Source: Pseudomonas viridiflava
GTDB lineage: Bacteria > Pseudomonadota > Gammaproteobacteria > Pseudomonadales > Pseudomonadaceae
Assembly (NCBI RefSeq): GCF_900591205.1
Contig: NZ_UUPU01000044.1
Span: 1 to 64,000 of the forward strand
Direction: 5' to 3'
Length of the DNA stretch: 64,000 nt
The notes beneath the pieces were generated by a model. That model was not told the origin of the DNA and ran no database searches. It saw only the letters and a program-made list of their open reading frames with translations. The position numbers and the translations under genes are program-made. Shown here piece by piece: positions 19,015 to 28,178 of this stretch (the first letter of the stretch is position 1; each line of letters opens with the position of its first letter).

Positions 19015-19500
19015 TCAATGGTGATGACCGCCTTCACCGTGGACGTGGCCGTGAGCCACTTCTTCCTGGGAAGCGTCGCGGATGGCAACGATCTTCACTT
19101 GGAAGTTCAGGCGCTGACCCGCCAGCGGGTGGTTGCCGTCGACGGTAACGTCGTCGCCGTCCAGATCGCGGATGGTGACGATCTGCATTTGGCCATCCGG
19201 CGCAGAAGCGTGGAACTGCATGCCGACTTCCAGCTCATCAACACCTTCGAACATGCTGCGGCTCAGGGTGCTGACCAGTTCAGCGGAGTATTCGCCGTAA
19301 GCATCTTCAGGTTCTACGGCGACAGTCAGTTCGTCACCGACGTTCTTGCCTTCCAGCGCCTTCTCCAGGCCCGGGATGATGTTACCTGCGCCTTGCAGGT
19401 AGACCAGCGGCGCGCCGCCGGCGGAGCTGTCGATGACCTCACCAGCGTCGTTGGTCAGGGTATAGTCGATGGAGACAGCCTTGTTAGCGGCGATCGTCAT
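19015..19500 (-). CDS. slyD: FKBP-type peptidyl-prolyl isomerase SlyD
   Basis: A 161-residue cytosolic prolyl isomerase, chaperone and metal-binding protein. The FKBP core and insert-in-flap domain are present, with GNHPLAGQRLNFQVKI near the end. The C-terminus is histidine-rich (HGHVHGEGGHHH), the nickel-binding tail that supports hydrogenase and urease maturation in other bacteria. The ATG at 19498-19500 replaces a longer open frame to 19611. It is divergent from, and overlaps, the DUF3565 gene start. Confidence 0.96.
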   Translation of the reverse strand: MTIAANKAVSIDYTLTNDAGEVIDSSAGGAPLVYLQGAGNIIPGLEKALEGKNVGDELTVAVEPEDAYGEYSAELVSTLSRSMFEGVDELEVGMQFHASAPDGQMQIVTIRDLDGDDVTVDGNHPLAGQRLNFQVKIVAIRDASQEEVAHGHVHGEGGHHH

Positions 19501-19807
19501 GGGGCGAGACCTTTTGCATAAGAATGAAGAACGGACAAGTCTAAACAAGGATTTGCCCGAAAGCGAACAGAACCCGGACGGACGGGGTCGAACAAACGAC
19601 TCGACCATCACCGGTTTTCATCAAGACGAGGACCAGCACTGGGTCGTCGAGCTGTCCTGCGGCCACACTCAGCACCTGCGTCATCAGCCGCCGTGGCAAT
19701 CCCGGGCCTGGGTGACGGATCCCACGCAACGTCTTGAAAAAATAGGCCAGCGCTTTGCGTGTGGCTGGTGCGCTCAAGCCCCGGATAGAGATAACCTTGT
19801 CAGCTGA
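19499..19807 (+). CDS. DUF3565 domain-containing protein
   Basis: A small cytosolic protein whose conserved part starts at ITGFHQDEDQHWVVELSCGHTQHLRHQPPWQ-type sequence and ends with CGWC. The histidine- and cysteine-rich pattern (CGHTQHLRH ... CGWC) suggests metal binding. Function is unknown. The start is uncertain: ATG at 19499 (102 residues) or ATG at 19469 (112 residues); both overlap the divergent slyD start and neither has a good ribosome site. Confidence 0.75.
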   Translation: MGRDLLHKNEERTSLNKDLPESEQNPDGRGRTNDSTITGFHQDEDQHWVVELSCGHTQHLRHQPPWQSRAWVTDPTQRLEKIGQRFACGWCAQAPDRDNLVS

Positions 19808-19869
19808 TTCCCCCGGTAGGCCATCAGCTATAGACGGCCACCGAAGCCATGCACCTCCAGAGAATTCGC

Positions 19870-21969
19870 ATGCAGACTTTTTTTATCGCGCCCACCGATT
19901 TTGGTGTGGGTCTGACCTCCATCAGCCTTGGGCTGGTGCGTACCCTCGAGCGGGCTGGCCTGAAAGTCGGCTTCTTCAAGCCGATTGCGCAGCCGCACCC
20001 CGGCGACACCGGCCCCGAGCGCTCCACCGAACTGGTGGCCCGCACCCACGGCCTCAAGCCGCCACAACCCCTGGGCCTGGCCCATGTGGAGCGGATGCTC
20101 GGCGACGGCCAGCTCGACGAACTGCTTGAAGAGATCATCACCCTGTATCAGCAAGCCGCCATCGGCAAGGATGTGCTGATCGTCGAGGGCATGGTGCCGA
20201 CCCGCAGCGCCAGCTATGCGGCGCGGGTCAACCTGCACCTGGCCAAGAGCCTGGATGCGGAAGTGATCCTGGTGTCGGCCCCGGAAAACGAAGTACTCAC
20301 CGAGCTATCTGGCCGCGTGGAATTGCAGGCCCAACTGTTCGGCGGCCCGAAAGACCCGAAAGTGCTGGGCGTGATCCTCAACAAGGTGCGCACCGACGAA
20401 AGCATGGAAGCCTTCTCGGCGCGCCTTAAGGAACATTCGCCGCTGTTGCGCAGCGGTGATTTCCGCCTGCTCGGCTGCATCCCCTTCCAGCCGGAACTCA
20501 ACGCGCCGCGCACCCGCGACGTGGCCGACCTGATGGGCGCGCAGATCCTCAACGCCGGCGACTACGAAACCCGGCGCATGACCAAAATCATCATCTGCGC
20601 CCGCACCATGCGTAACACCGTGGAGCTGCTCAAGCCCGGCGTGCTGGTGGTGACCCCGGGCGACCGCGACGACATCATCCTCGCCGTCAGCCTGGCGGCG
20701 ATCAACGGCGTGCCCCTGGCCGGCCTGTTGCTGACCAGCGACACCCTGCCCGACCCGCGCATCATGGATTTGTGCCGCGGCGCGTTCCAGGCCGGGCTGC
20801 CAGTGCTGTCGGTGAGCACCGGCTCCTACGACACGGCCAACCAGCTCAATGGCCTGAACAAGGAAATCCCCATTGATGACCGTGAGCGCGCAGAGATCAT
20901 CACTGACTTTGTTGCCAGCCACCTCGATGCGCGCTGGCTGCACCAACGCTGCGGCACGCCACGGGAAATGCGCCTGTCGCCGGCGGTGTTCCGCTATCAA
21001 CTGATCCAGCGCGCCCAGGCCGCCAACAAGCGCATTGTTTTGCCCGAGGGCAGCGAGCCGTTGACCGTACAAGCCGCCGCCATCTGCCAGGCCCGGGGGA
21101 TTGCCCGCTGCGTGCTGCTGGCCAAGCCTGCGGACGTAGAAGCCGTCGCCCGCGCCCAAGGCATCGAATTGCCCGAGGGCCTGGAGATTCTTGACCCGGA
21201 CCTGATTCGCCAGCGCTACGTCGAGCCGATGGTCGCGCTGCGCAAGAGCAAAAGCCTCAACGCGCCGATGGCCGAGCAGCAACTGGAGGACACGGTGGTG
21301 ATCGCCACCATGATGCTCGCACTGGACGAAGTCGACGGCCTGGTCTCCGGGGTTATCCACTCCACCGCCAACACCATCCGCCCTGCCCTGCAGCTGATCA
21401 AGACCGCGCCGGGCTGCACCCTGGTGTCGTCGGTGTTCTTCATGCTGTTCCCCGAGCAGGTGCTGGTGTACGGCGACTGTGTGATGAACCCGCACCCGAG
21501 CGCAGCGGAGCTGGCGGAAATCGCCCTGCAAAGCGCCGACTCGGCGGCCGCGTTCGGCATCACCCCACGTGTGGCGATGATCAGCTATTCCAGCGGCGAT
21601 TCGGCCAGCGGCGAGGAAGTGGAAAAAGTCCGCGAAGCCACCCTGCTCGCCCACGAGCAGCAAAGCTCCTTGCTGATTGACGGCCCGCTGCAATACGACG
21701 CCGCCGCCAACGAAGCCGTCGCCCGCCAGCTGGCGCCTGACAGCCTGGTCGCGGGCAAGGCCACCGTGTTCGTGTTCCCGGACCTGAACACCGGCAACAC
21801 CACGCACAAGGCCGTGCAACGCAGCGCCGATTGCGTGAGCCTGGGGCCGATGCTTCAGGGGCTGCGTAAACCGGTCAACGACCTGCCACGTGGTGCCCAG
21901 GTCGACGATATCGTGTACACCATCGCGCTGACTGCGATCCAAGCCGCCAACCGACCTATGGATATCTAA
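19870..21969 (+). CDS. pta: Phosphate acetyltransferase Pta (long form)
   Basis: Converts acetyl-CoA and phosphate to acetyl-phosphate. The 699-residue three-part form has an N-terminal P-loop-like BioD-type domain (about 1-190), a DRTGG regulatory domain (about 215-325), and the catalytic PTA_PTB domain (about 375-699) with ALDEVDGLVSGVIHSTANT. I chose MQTFFIAPTDFGVG at 19870; an ATG at 19849 would add seven residues. No ackA gene is adjacent. Confidence 0.96.
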   Translation: MQTFFIAPTDFGVGLTSISLGLVRTLERAGLKVGFFKPIAQPHPGDTGPERSTELVARTHGLKPPQPLGLAHVERMLGDGQLDELLEEIITLYQQAAIGKDVLIVEGMVPTRSASYAARVNLHLAKSLDAEVILVSAPENEVLTELSGRVELQAQLFGGPKDPKVLGVILNKVRTDESMEAFSARLKEHSPLLRSGDFRLLGCIPFQPELNAPRTRDVADLMGAQILNAGDYETRRMTKIIICARTMRNTVELLKPGVLVVTPGDRDDIILAVSLAAINGVPLAGLLLTSDTLPDPRIMDLCRGAFQAGLPVLSVSTGSYDTANQLNGLNKEIPIDDRERAEIITDFVASHLDARWLHQRCGTPREMRLSPAVFRYQLIQRAQAANKRIVLPEGSEPLTVQAAAICQARGIARCVLLAKPADVEAVARAQGIELPEGLEILDPDLIRQRYVEPMVALRKSKSLNAPMAEQQLEDTVVIATMMLALDEVDGLVSGVIHSTANTIRPALQLIKTAPGCTLVSSVFFMLFPEQVLVYGDCVMNPHPSAAELAEIALQSADSAAAFGITPRVAMISYSSGDSASGEEVEKVREATLLAHEQQSSLLIDGPLQYDAAANEAVARQLAPDSLVAGKATVFVFPDLNTGNTTHKAVQRSADCVSLGPMLQGLRKPVNDLPRGAQVDDIVYTIALTAIQAANRPMDI

Positions 21970-22869
21970 ATGCTGGATTTTCTACCTGCCGCCGTGCGCG
22001 GGGTGATCGCGTCCTTGTTGCTGGCACTGAATACGATTCTGCTGTGTTCGTTCCTGTTTATCGTCGCGCTGTTCAAGGCGCTGCCCTTCGCCAAGCGCTT
22101 CAGCGAATGGCTGATGAACCACACCCATGAAGCCTGGGTGACCAACAACAAGGGCTGGATGAACCTGGTGCGCCGCACCCGCTGGCACCTGACCGGCCTT
22201 GAGGGCCTGGATTACCAGCACTCGTACCTGGTGACCAGTAACCACCAGAGCTGGGTCGACATCATGGTGCTGCAATACGTGCTCAATCGGCGGATTCGCC
22301 CGCTGAAATTCTTCCTCAAGCAAGAGCTGATCTGGGTCCCGGTGATCGGCCTGGCGTGGTGGGCGTTGGGCTTCCCGTTCATGAAGCGTTACACCAAAGC
22401 CTATCTGGAGAAACACCCGGAGAAAAAAGGCAAAGACCTGGAGACCACGCGCAAGACCTGTGCGAAGTTTCGCGACAACCCCGTGGGCATTTTCAATTTT
22501 GCCGAAGGCACACGGTTTACCCCGGGTAAGCACGCCCAGCAGAAATCACCGTTTCGCTACCTGCTCAAGCCGAAGGCCGGTGGTATCGCGTTTGTGCTGG
22601 ATGCCATGGGTGAACAGCTGAAGTCATTGGTGAACGTGACCATCCACTACCCTGCCGGGCGCCCGGGGTACTGGGATTTGCTGTGCGGGAATGTGAAGGA
22701 TGTGGTGGTGCAGTTTGAAGAGGTGCAGATCCCAGCCGAGTTTATTGGCAAAAATTATGAGCAGGATGGGGAGTATCGGTTGGCGTTTCAGGGCTGGATC
22801 AATCGGTTGTGGGAAGAGAAGGATGCCCTTCTAGATAAGCTTCACACGGATTACCCCGCCAGTCGCTGA
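21970..22869 (+). CDS. Acyltransferase of the PlsC/YihG family
   Basis: A 299-residue inner-membrane acyltransferase. An N-terminal membrane helix (about 10-37) is followed by the glycerolipid acyltransferase motifs: NHQSWVD (HX4D, about residue 91) and FAEGTRFT (about residue 178). This family includes 1-acylglycerol-3-phosphate acyltransferases and E. coli YihG. Its ATG directly follows the pta stop, so the two probably form one transcript. Confidence 0.9.
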   Translation: MLDFLPAAVRGVIASLLLALNTILLCSFLFIVALFKALPFAKRFSEWLMNHTHEAWVTNNKGWMNLVRRTRWHLTGLEGLDYQHSYLVTSNHQSWVDIMVLQYVLNRRIRPLKFFLKQELIWVPVIGLAWWALGFPFMKRYTKAYLEKHPEKKGKDLETTRKTCAKFRDNPVGIFNFAEGTRFTPGKHAQQKSPFRYLLKPKAGGIAFVLDAMGEQLKSLVNVTIHYPAGRPGYWDLLCGNVKDVVVQFEEVQIPAEFIGKNYEQDGEYRLAFQGWINRLWEEKDALLDKLHTDYPASR

Positions 22870-22877
22870 TCAAAAAT

Positions 22878-22965
22878 GTGGGAGCGGGCTTGCTCGCGAA
22901 TGCGGAGTGTCAGTCACTGAATGTGTTGATTGATACACCGCATTCGCGAGCAAGCCCGCTCCCAC
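22878..22965. repeat. REP doublet (REPIN) after the acyltransferase gene
   Basis: Inverted GTGGGAGCGGGCTTGCTCGC + GAA units, exact arms, 88 bp in total. It is close to the element at 18843-18930 in the spacer as well, and lies between convergent genes. Confidence 0.93.
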
Positions 22966-22994
22966 ATTTGACTGAGTTATTTTCAATACCCCAC

Positions 22995-23034
22995 AAAAAA
23001 GCCCGCCACCGAGTGATCGGTGGCGGGCTTTTTT
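22995..23034. terminator. Bidirectional terminator between acyltransferase and cysNC
   Basis: Stem GCCCGCCACC/GGTGGCGGGC with an 8-nt apex, flanked by A6 and T6. It can serve the plus-strand acyltransferase gene and the minus-strand cysD-cysNC operon. Confidence 0.93.
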
Positions 23035-23047
23035 GTGGCCGCGAGGT

Positions 23048-24946
23048 TTAGATCGCGCCGCGCTGACGCAACAGCTCCAGCACTTGCTTGACGCTGTCTT
23101 CCAGCGACAGAGCCTGGGTGTCGATCACCAGATCGGCATTCAACGGCACGTCGTACGGGAAGGATTCGCCAGGGATGTTATCCCCACCGGCAGCGTACAA
23201 GCCTTGTGGATCACGCTCGGCGCACACCAGCGGCGACGCTTGCACGTAGACCGTCAGCAGGCGGTCGGCGCCAATCAGCGCCTTGGCCTGTTCACGCCCT
23301 TCGGCATCCGGCGCAACGAAGGCAGCCAGGGTCAGCAAGCCCGCTTCGTTGAACTGACGCGCCACGTGAGCCGCACGCCGCCAGTTCTCGGTACGCCCGG
23401 CACGGTCCTGCGGCAAGCCTTTGTTCAGGTCGTGACGCAGGTTCTGGCCATCCAGTACGAACACCGCACGGCCCATGTCGAACAGCTTGCGCTCAACCGC
23501 ATAGGCCAAGGTGCTCTTGCCCGCGCCCGACAGGCCGCTGAACAGCACGGTGGCCGGTTGCTGGCCGAAGCGCAGTGCGCGCTCTTCGGTGGCTACGTGA
23601 GCCAACTTGCCGTGCTGCGCCGAGCTGCCGTGAGTGACTGGCGGCGCGATGATCATGCCCGCCGCCACGGTGCCGTTGGTCAAACGGTCGATGACAATAA
23701 ACGCACCGGTGGTGCGGTTGCTGTCATAGCCATCCAGCGCAATGGCGGCGTCGAGGCTGACCTTGACCCGGCCGATTTCATTCAACTGCAGCGAACTTGC
23801 CGGGCCTTCGGCCAGGGTGTTCACATCCACACGGTGCACAATGCTGGTGATGGAACCCGGCACGTAGCTGGTGGCGCGCTTGATGTCGTATTTCTTGCCC
23901 GGCAGCATCGGCTCTTCAGCCATCCACACCAGCATGGCGTCGAACGCGTCGGTGACTTGCGGCACATTGTCGGCATGCACCAGCAGGTCGCCACGGGAGA
24001 TGTCGATCTCGTCTTCCATGGTCAGGGTCACGGCCTGGCCTGGGCCGGCCTGCTCCAGCTCACCTTCAAAGGTGACGATGGATTTGACGCGGCTGCTCTT
24101 GCCCGACGGCAGCACCACCACTTCGTCGCCCTTGTGCACGATGCCGCTGGCCAGGGTGCCGGCAAAACCACGGAAGTTCAGGTTCGGACGGTTGACGTAC
24201 TGCACCGGGAAACGCAGATCGGTGTAGTTACGGTCGTTGGCGATCTCGACGGTTTCCAGGATCTCCATCAGCGACTGCCCGGTGTACCACGGCGAACGCT
24301 CGCTCTTGTTCACCACGTTGTCGCCCTTGAGCGCCGACATCGGCACGAAGGCCAAGGTGCTCGGCTTGAAGGCGATACCGTCGGCGAACTTCAGGTAATC
24401 AGCCTTGATCTGCTCGAATACGCTTTGGTCGAAGCCATTGATGTCCATCTTGTTGACGGCCACCACGATGTGTTTGATGCCCAGCAACGAGGCGATAAAG
24501 CTGTGGCGACGGGTCTGGGTCTGCACGCCGTAGCGGGCGTCGATCAGGATGATCGCCAGGTCACAGGTGGACGCACCGGTGGCCATGTTGCGGGTGTACT
24601 GTTCATGGCCGGGGGTGTCGGCGATGATGAATTTGCGCTTGGCGGTGGAGAAGTAGCGGTAGGCAACATCAATGGTGATGCCCTGCTCACGCTCGGCCTG
24701 CAGGCCGTCGACCAGCAAGGCCAGGTCGATGTCATCGCCGGTGGTGCCGGATTTTTTCGAATCGCGGGTGATGGCTTCCAGGTGATCTTCGTAGATCATT
24801 TTGGAGTCGTGCAGCAGGCGCCCGATCAGAGTGCTCTTGCCGTCGTCGACGTTGCCGCAGGTCAGGAAGCGCAACATTTCCTTGCGCTCGTGCTGGCCCA
24901 GGTAGGCGAGGATGTCCTCGCTGATCAAATCAGATACATGCGACAT
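23048..24946 (-). CDS. cysNC: Bifunctional sulfate adenylyltransferase subunit 1/APS kinase CysNC
   Basis: A fusion of CysN, the GTPase subunit of ATP sulfurylase, and CysC, the kinase that turns APS into PAPS. The CysN part (about 1-440) has [14 protein letters not shown] as P-loop, [12 protein letters not shown] and NKMDI. The CysC part (about 455-632) has [14 protein letters not shown]. Length 632 fits the fused form usual in Pseudomonas. It lies 9 bp after cysD in one operon. Confidence 0.97.
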   Translation of the reverse strand: MSHVSDLISEDILAYLGQHERKEMLRFLTCGNVDDGKSTLIGRLLHDSKMIYEDHLEAITRDSKKSGTTGDDIDLALLVDGLQAEREQGITIDVAYRYFSTAKRKFIIADTPGHEQYTRNMATGASTCDLAIILIDARYGVQTQTRRHSFIASLLGIKHIVVAVNKMDINGFDQSVFEQIKADYLKFADGIAFKPSTLAFVPMSALKGDNVVNKSERSPWYTGQSLMEILETVEIANDRNYTDLRFPVQYVNRPNLNFRGFAGTLASGIVHKGDEVVVLPSGKSSRVKSIVTFEGELEQAGPGQAVTLTMEDEIDISRGDLLVHADNVPQVTDAFDAMLVWMAEEPMLPGKKYDIKRATSYVPGSITSIVHRVDVNTLAEGPASSLQLNEIGRVKVSLDAAIALDGYDSNRTTGAFIVIDRLTNGTVAAGMIIAPPVTHGSSAQHGKLAHVATEERALRFGQQPATVLFSGLSGAGKSTLAYAVERKLFDMGRAVFVLDGQNLRHDLNKGLPQDRAGRTENWRRAAHVARQFNEAGLLTLAAFVAPDAEGREQAKALIGADRLLTVYVQASPLVCAERDPQGLYAAGGDNIPGESFPYDVPLNADLVIDTQALSLEDSVKQVLELLRQRGAI

Positions 24947-24955
24947 GACAGCCCC

Positions 24956-25873
24956 TTAGAAATAGCCTTGACGTTTTTTATCTTCCATCGAGCCTGCACC
25001 ATCGTGGTCGATGACACGGCCCTGGCGCTCGGAAGTTCGCGTCAGGAGCATTTCCTGAATGATGTCCGTCAGCGTCTCGGCTTCGGACTCCACCGCGCCC
25101 GTCAACGGGTAGCAGCCAAGGGTACGGAAACGTACTTTCTTTTTGACGATTCGGGCTTTGTCTTCGTCGGACAAGTGCTCAAGGATGCGGTCGTCGTCGA
25201 TCATGATCAACGTGCCGTTCTTCTCGATCACGTCGCGCTCGGCGGCGAAGTACAGCGGCACGATCGGGATGCCTTCCAGGTAGATGTACTGCCAGATGTC
25301 CAGCTCGGTCCAGTTGGACAGCGGGAACACACGGATCGACTCGCCCTTGTTGACGTTGCCGTTGTAGACGTTCCACAGCTCCGGGCGCTGGTTTTTGGGG
25401 TCCCAGCGGTGTTTGCTGTCGCGGAATGAGTACACGCGCTCTTTGGCGCGCGATTTCTCTTCATCGCGGCGGGCACCGCCAAACGCTGCGTCGAAACCAT
25501 GCTTGTCCAGAGCCTGCTTGAGGCCCTCGGTCTTCATGATGTCGGTGTGCTTGGCGCTGCCGTGGGTGAACGGGTTGATGCCCTGCGCCACACCATCGGG
25601 GTTGACGTGGGTGATCAGGTCCAGGCCCAGTTCCTCGACCATCTTGTCGCGGAACTTGTACATCTCCTGGAATTTCCAGCGGGTGTCGACGTGCATCACT
25701 GGGAACGGCAATTTGCCCGGGAAGAAGGCTTTGCGCGCCAGGTGCAGCATCACGGCGGAGTCTTTACCGATCGAGTAGAGCATCACCGGGTTGTCGAACT
25801 CGGCGGCGACCTCGCGGATGATGTGGATGCTTTCCGCCTCCAGCTGTTTCAGATGCGTCAGTTTGTCGACCAT
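24956..25873 (-). CDS. cysD: Sulfate adenylyltransferase subunit 2 CysD
   Basis: Catalytic subunit of ATP sulfurylase, forming APS from sulfate and ATP. The 305-residue protein has the PAPS-reductase-fold P-loop [13 protein letters not shown] (about residue 34) and [15 protein letters not shown]. It is first in the cysD-cysNC operon. The 183-bp upstream region holds its promoter and a single REP hairpin; I did not see a clear regulator site. Confidence 0.97.
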   Translation of the reverse strand: MVDKLTHLKQLEAESIHIIREVAAEFDNPVMLYSIGKDSAVMLHLARKAFFPGKLPFPVMHVDTRWKFQEMYKFRDKMVEELGLDLITHVNPDGVAQGINPFTHGSAKHTDIMKTEGLKQALDKHGFDAAFGGARRDEEKSRAKERVYSFRDSKHRWDPKNQRPELWNVYNGNVNKGESIRVFPLSNWTELDIWQYIYLEGIPIVPLYFAAERDVIEKNGTLIMIDDDRILEHLSDEDKARIVKKKVRFRTLGCYPLTGAVESEAETLTDIIQEMLLTRTSERQGRVIDHDGAGSMEDKKRQGYF

Positions 25874-26012
25874 GGTTACTCACGGAAAAACGATCTTATG
25901 GACGGCCAGCGGGCCGTGTTCGAGCGGGGCATGCTAGCACAGCACCTTCTTCTATTCAGGGAGCTGGCTAGATCGAAACGGTATATGAATATGCTCCCTA
26001 GTTTGGCCCTTT

Positions 26013-26037
26013 GTGGGAGGGGGCAAGCCCCTCCCAC
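26013..26037. repeat. Single REP-like hairpin between the Nif3-like gene and cysD
   Basis: A perfect 10-bp palindrome, GTGGGAGGGG/CCCCTCCCAC with loop GCAAG. It resembles a REP unit of another class than the doublets and has no T-tract. Confidence 0.75.
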
Positions 26038-26056
26038 AGTTGAACCCAAGTGTTGA

Positions 26057-26815
26057 TTAGATCGGGTTGGGGCAATCAATGAACAGATGTTCCAGGGCAA
26101 ACCGCCGCGCCAGGTAATCGCCCAGCGCCTGTACGCCGTAGCGCTCGGTGGCATGGTGGCCGGCGGCGATAAAACTGATGTCGTTTTCCCGCGCACTGTG
26201 GAAAGTCTGCTCGGAAGCCTCGCCACTGAGGAACAGGTCGACACCGGCCGCAATCGCGTCGTCGATATAGCCCTGGCCACCACCGGTGCACCAGCCGACG
26301 CGGCGGATCATTTCGCTGCCTTCGATCAGCAGCGGCTCGCGGCCCATCACCTCCTGCACGCGGCGGGCGAAGTCACGGGGCGACAAGGGCTCGGCCAGGG
26401 AGCCGACCAGGCCGACGATCTTGGGGTTGCCTGGGTCCAGCGGGCCTTCGACGGTGATGTCCAGCTGGCGAGCCAGTTGCACGTTATTGCCGACATCCGG
26501 GTGCAGGTCCAACGGCAGGTGGTAGGCCAGCAGGCTGATGTCGTGCTTGAGTAGGGTTTTCAGGCGGCGTTGCTTCATGCCGGTGACGCAGGGGTTTTCG
26601 CCTTTCCAGAAATAACCGTGGTGCACCAGGATCAGGTCGGCCTGGGCTTCGACGGCGGCGTCCAGCAGGGCCTGGCTGGCGGTGACGCCGCTGACGATGC
26701 GCATCACCTGCGGGCGGCCCTCGACCTGCAGGCCATTGGGGCAATAATCGGCAATTTTTGCGCTGCCGAGGTAGCGGTCCGCTTCCTCGACGAGGGTGGT
26801 AAGGGGGACGGCCAT
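26057..26815 (-). CDS. Nif3-like dinuclear metal centre protein
   Basis: A 252-residue member of the NIF3/YbgI family, forming a hexameric ring with a two-metal site in each subunit. The metal ligands are visible: LVHHGYFWKGE (HHG, about residue 64), LPLDLHPDVGNN, and near the C-terminus AAGHHATERYG. It was related to GTP cyclohydrolase I type 2 by annotation, but its function is unsettled. AGGAG precedes the ATG. Confidence 0.93.
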   Translation of the reverse strand: MAVPLTTLVEEADRYLGSAKIADYCPNGLQVEGRPQVMRIVSGVTASQALLDAAVEAQADLILVHHGYFWKGENPCVTGMKQRRLKTLLKHDISLLAYHLPLDLHPDVGNNVQLARQLDITVEGPLDPGNPKIVGLVGSLAEPLSPRDFARRVQEVMGREPLLIEGSEMIRRVGWCTGGGQGYIDDAIAAGVDLFLSGEASEQTFHSARENDISFIAAGHHATERYGVQALGDYLARRFALEHLFIDCPNPI

Positions 26816-26916
26816 AAAAGACTCCTAAATATCCCGTTCGCAGGCGTCGCAGCCTCGTATAATGCGCGACATTATGGGCGCTCTCCCGCCCCCTGCAACC
26901 TGTCAGGACTTACTTG

Positions 26917-28071
26917 ATGCTCAAGGCACTGCGTTTTTTTGGATGGCCATTGCTGGCTGGCGTGCTGATCGCGATGCTGATTATTCAGCGTTATCCCCAG
27001 TTGGTGGGCTTACCCAGCCTTGATGTGAACCTGCAACAGGCACCGCAAACCAGCGCGGTGGTGCAAGGCCCGGTGACTTATGCGGATGCGGTTGTCATCG
27101 CCGCCCCGGCCGTGGTCAATCTGTATACCACCAAGGTCATCAACAAACCGGCGCATCCGCTGTTTGAGGACCCGCAGTTCCGCCGCTATTTCGGGGATAA
27201 CGGGCCCAAGCAGCGCCGTATGGAATCCAGCCTGGGTTCCGGCGTGATCATGAGCCCCGAGGGCTACATCCTGACCAACAACCACGTGACCACCGGCGCC
27301 GACCAGATTGTGGTGGCCCTGCGTGACGGCCGCGAAACCCTGGCCCGTGTGGTGGGCAGTGACCCGGAAACCGACCTCGCGGTGTTGAAGATCGACTTGA
27401 AAAGCCTGCCCTCGATCACCCTCGGCCGCTCCGATGGCTTGCGTGTGGGTGACGTGGCACTCGCCATCGGCAACCCGTTCGGGGTCGGCCAGACGGTGAC
27501 CATGGGTATCATCAGCGCCACCGGGCGTAACCAGTTGGGGCTTAACAGCTACGAAGATTTCATCCAGACCGATGCCGCGATCAACCCCGGCAACTCCGGC
27601 GGTGCGCTGGTGGATGCGAATGGCAACCTGACCGGTATCAACACGGCGATTTTCTCCAAGTCCGGCGGCTCCCAGGGCATCGGCTTTGCGATCCCGGTGA
27701 AGCTGGCGATGGAAGTGATGAAGTCGATCATCGAACACGGTCAAGTGATTCGCGGCTGGCTGGGGATTGAAGTGCAGCCGTTGACCAAGGAACTGGCCGA
27801 GTCGTTTGGTCTGACCGGGCGCCCTGGCATCGTGGTCGCCGGGATCTTCCGCGATGGCCCGGCGCAGAAAGCCGGCCTGCAACTGGGCGACGTGATCCTC
27901 AGCATCAACGGTGAACCGGCCGGCGACGGTCGCAAGTCGATGAACCAGGTGGCGCGGATCAAGCCGACCGACAAGGTGGCGATCCAGGTCATGCGCAACG
28001 GCAAAGAGATCAAGCTGCTGGCGGAAATCGGCCTGCGCCCACCGCCTGCACCGGTGAAAGAAGAGGAATAA
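26917..28071 (+). CDS. algW: Periplasmic serine protease AlgW (DegS family)
   Basis: AlgW senses misfolded outer-membrane proteins and starts cleavage of anti-sigma factor MucA, which frees AlgU (sigma-22). The 384-residue protein has an N-terminal membrane anchor (about 5-25), a trypsin-like domain with the triad in TNNHVT, ETDLAVLKID and GNSGGAL, and one PDZ domain (about 275-370), so it is DegS-like and not DegP-like. The ATG at 26917 follows a TTG at 26914. A TATAAT hexamer lies at 26858-26863. Confidence 0.94.
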   Translation: MLKALRFFGWPLLAGVLIAMLIIQRYPQLVGLPSLDVNLQQAPQTSAVVQGPVTYADAVVIAAPAVVNLYTTKVINKPAHPLFEDPQFRRYFGDNGPKQRRMESSLGSGVIMSPEGYILTNNHVTTGADQIVVALRDGRETLARVVGSDPETDLAVLKIDLKSLPSITLGRSDGLRVGDVALAIGNPFGVGQTVTMGIISATGRNQLGLNSYEDFIQTDAAINPGNSGGALVDANGNLTGINTAIFSKSGGSQGIGFAIPVKLAMEVMKSIIEHGQVIRGWLGIEVQPLTKELAESFGLTGRPGIVVAGIFRDGPAQKAGLQLGDVILSINGEPAGDGRKSMNQVARIKPTDKVAIQVMRNGKEIKLLAEIGLRPPPAPVKEEE

Positions 28072-28078
28072 CGGTTTG

Positions 28079-28098
28079 GGAGCCCGTGCGCGGGCTCC
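28079..28098 (+). terminator. GC-rich hairpin after algW
   Basis: GGAGCCCG/CGGGCTCC with a 4-nt loop, 7 bp after the algW stop. There is no T-tract (TGTAACTT follows), so termination would be weak. Confidence 0.45.
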
Positions 28099-28118
28099 TG
28101 TAACTTAATATTTCATAG

Positions 28119-28137
28119 GGAATTCATTCTCATTAGT
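28119..28137. promoter_or_regulatory. Possible Fur box upstream of the TonB-dependent receptor
   Basis: An AT-rich segment containing ATTCTCATTA, with about 11 of 19 matches to the Fur consensus (GATAATGATAATCATTATC). It lies 42 bp upstream of the receptor start. This is weak alone, but the position fits an iron-regulated receptor gene. Confidence 0.4.
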
Positions 28138-28178
28138 CATGTTATATTGTTTCAATACCGCTATTGGAACGCTCTATC

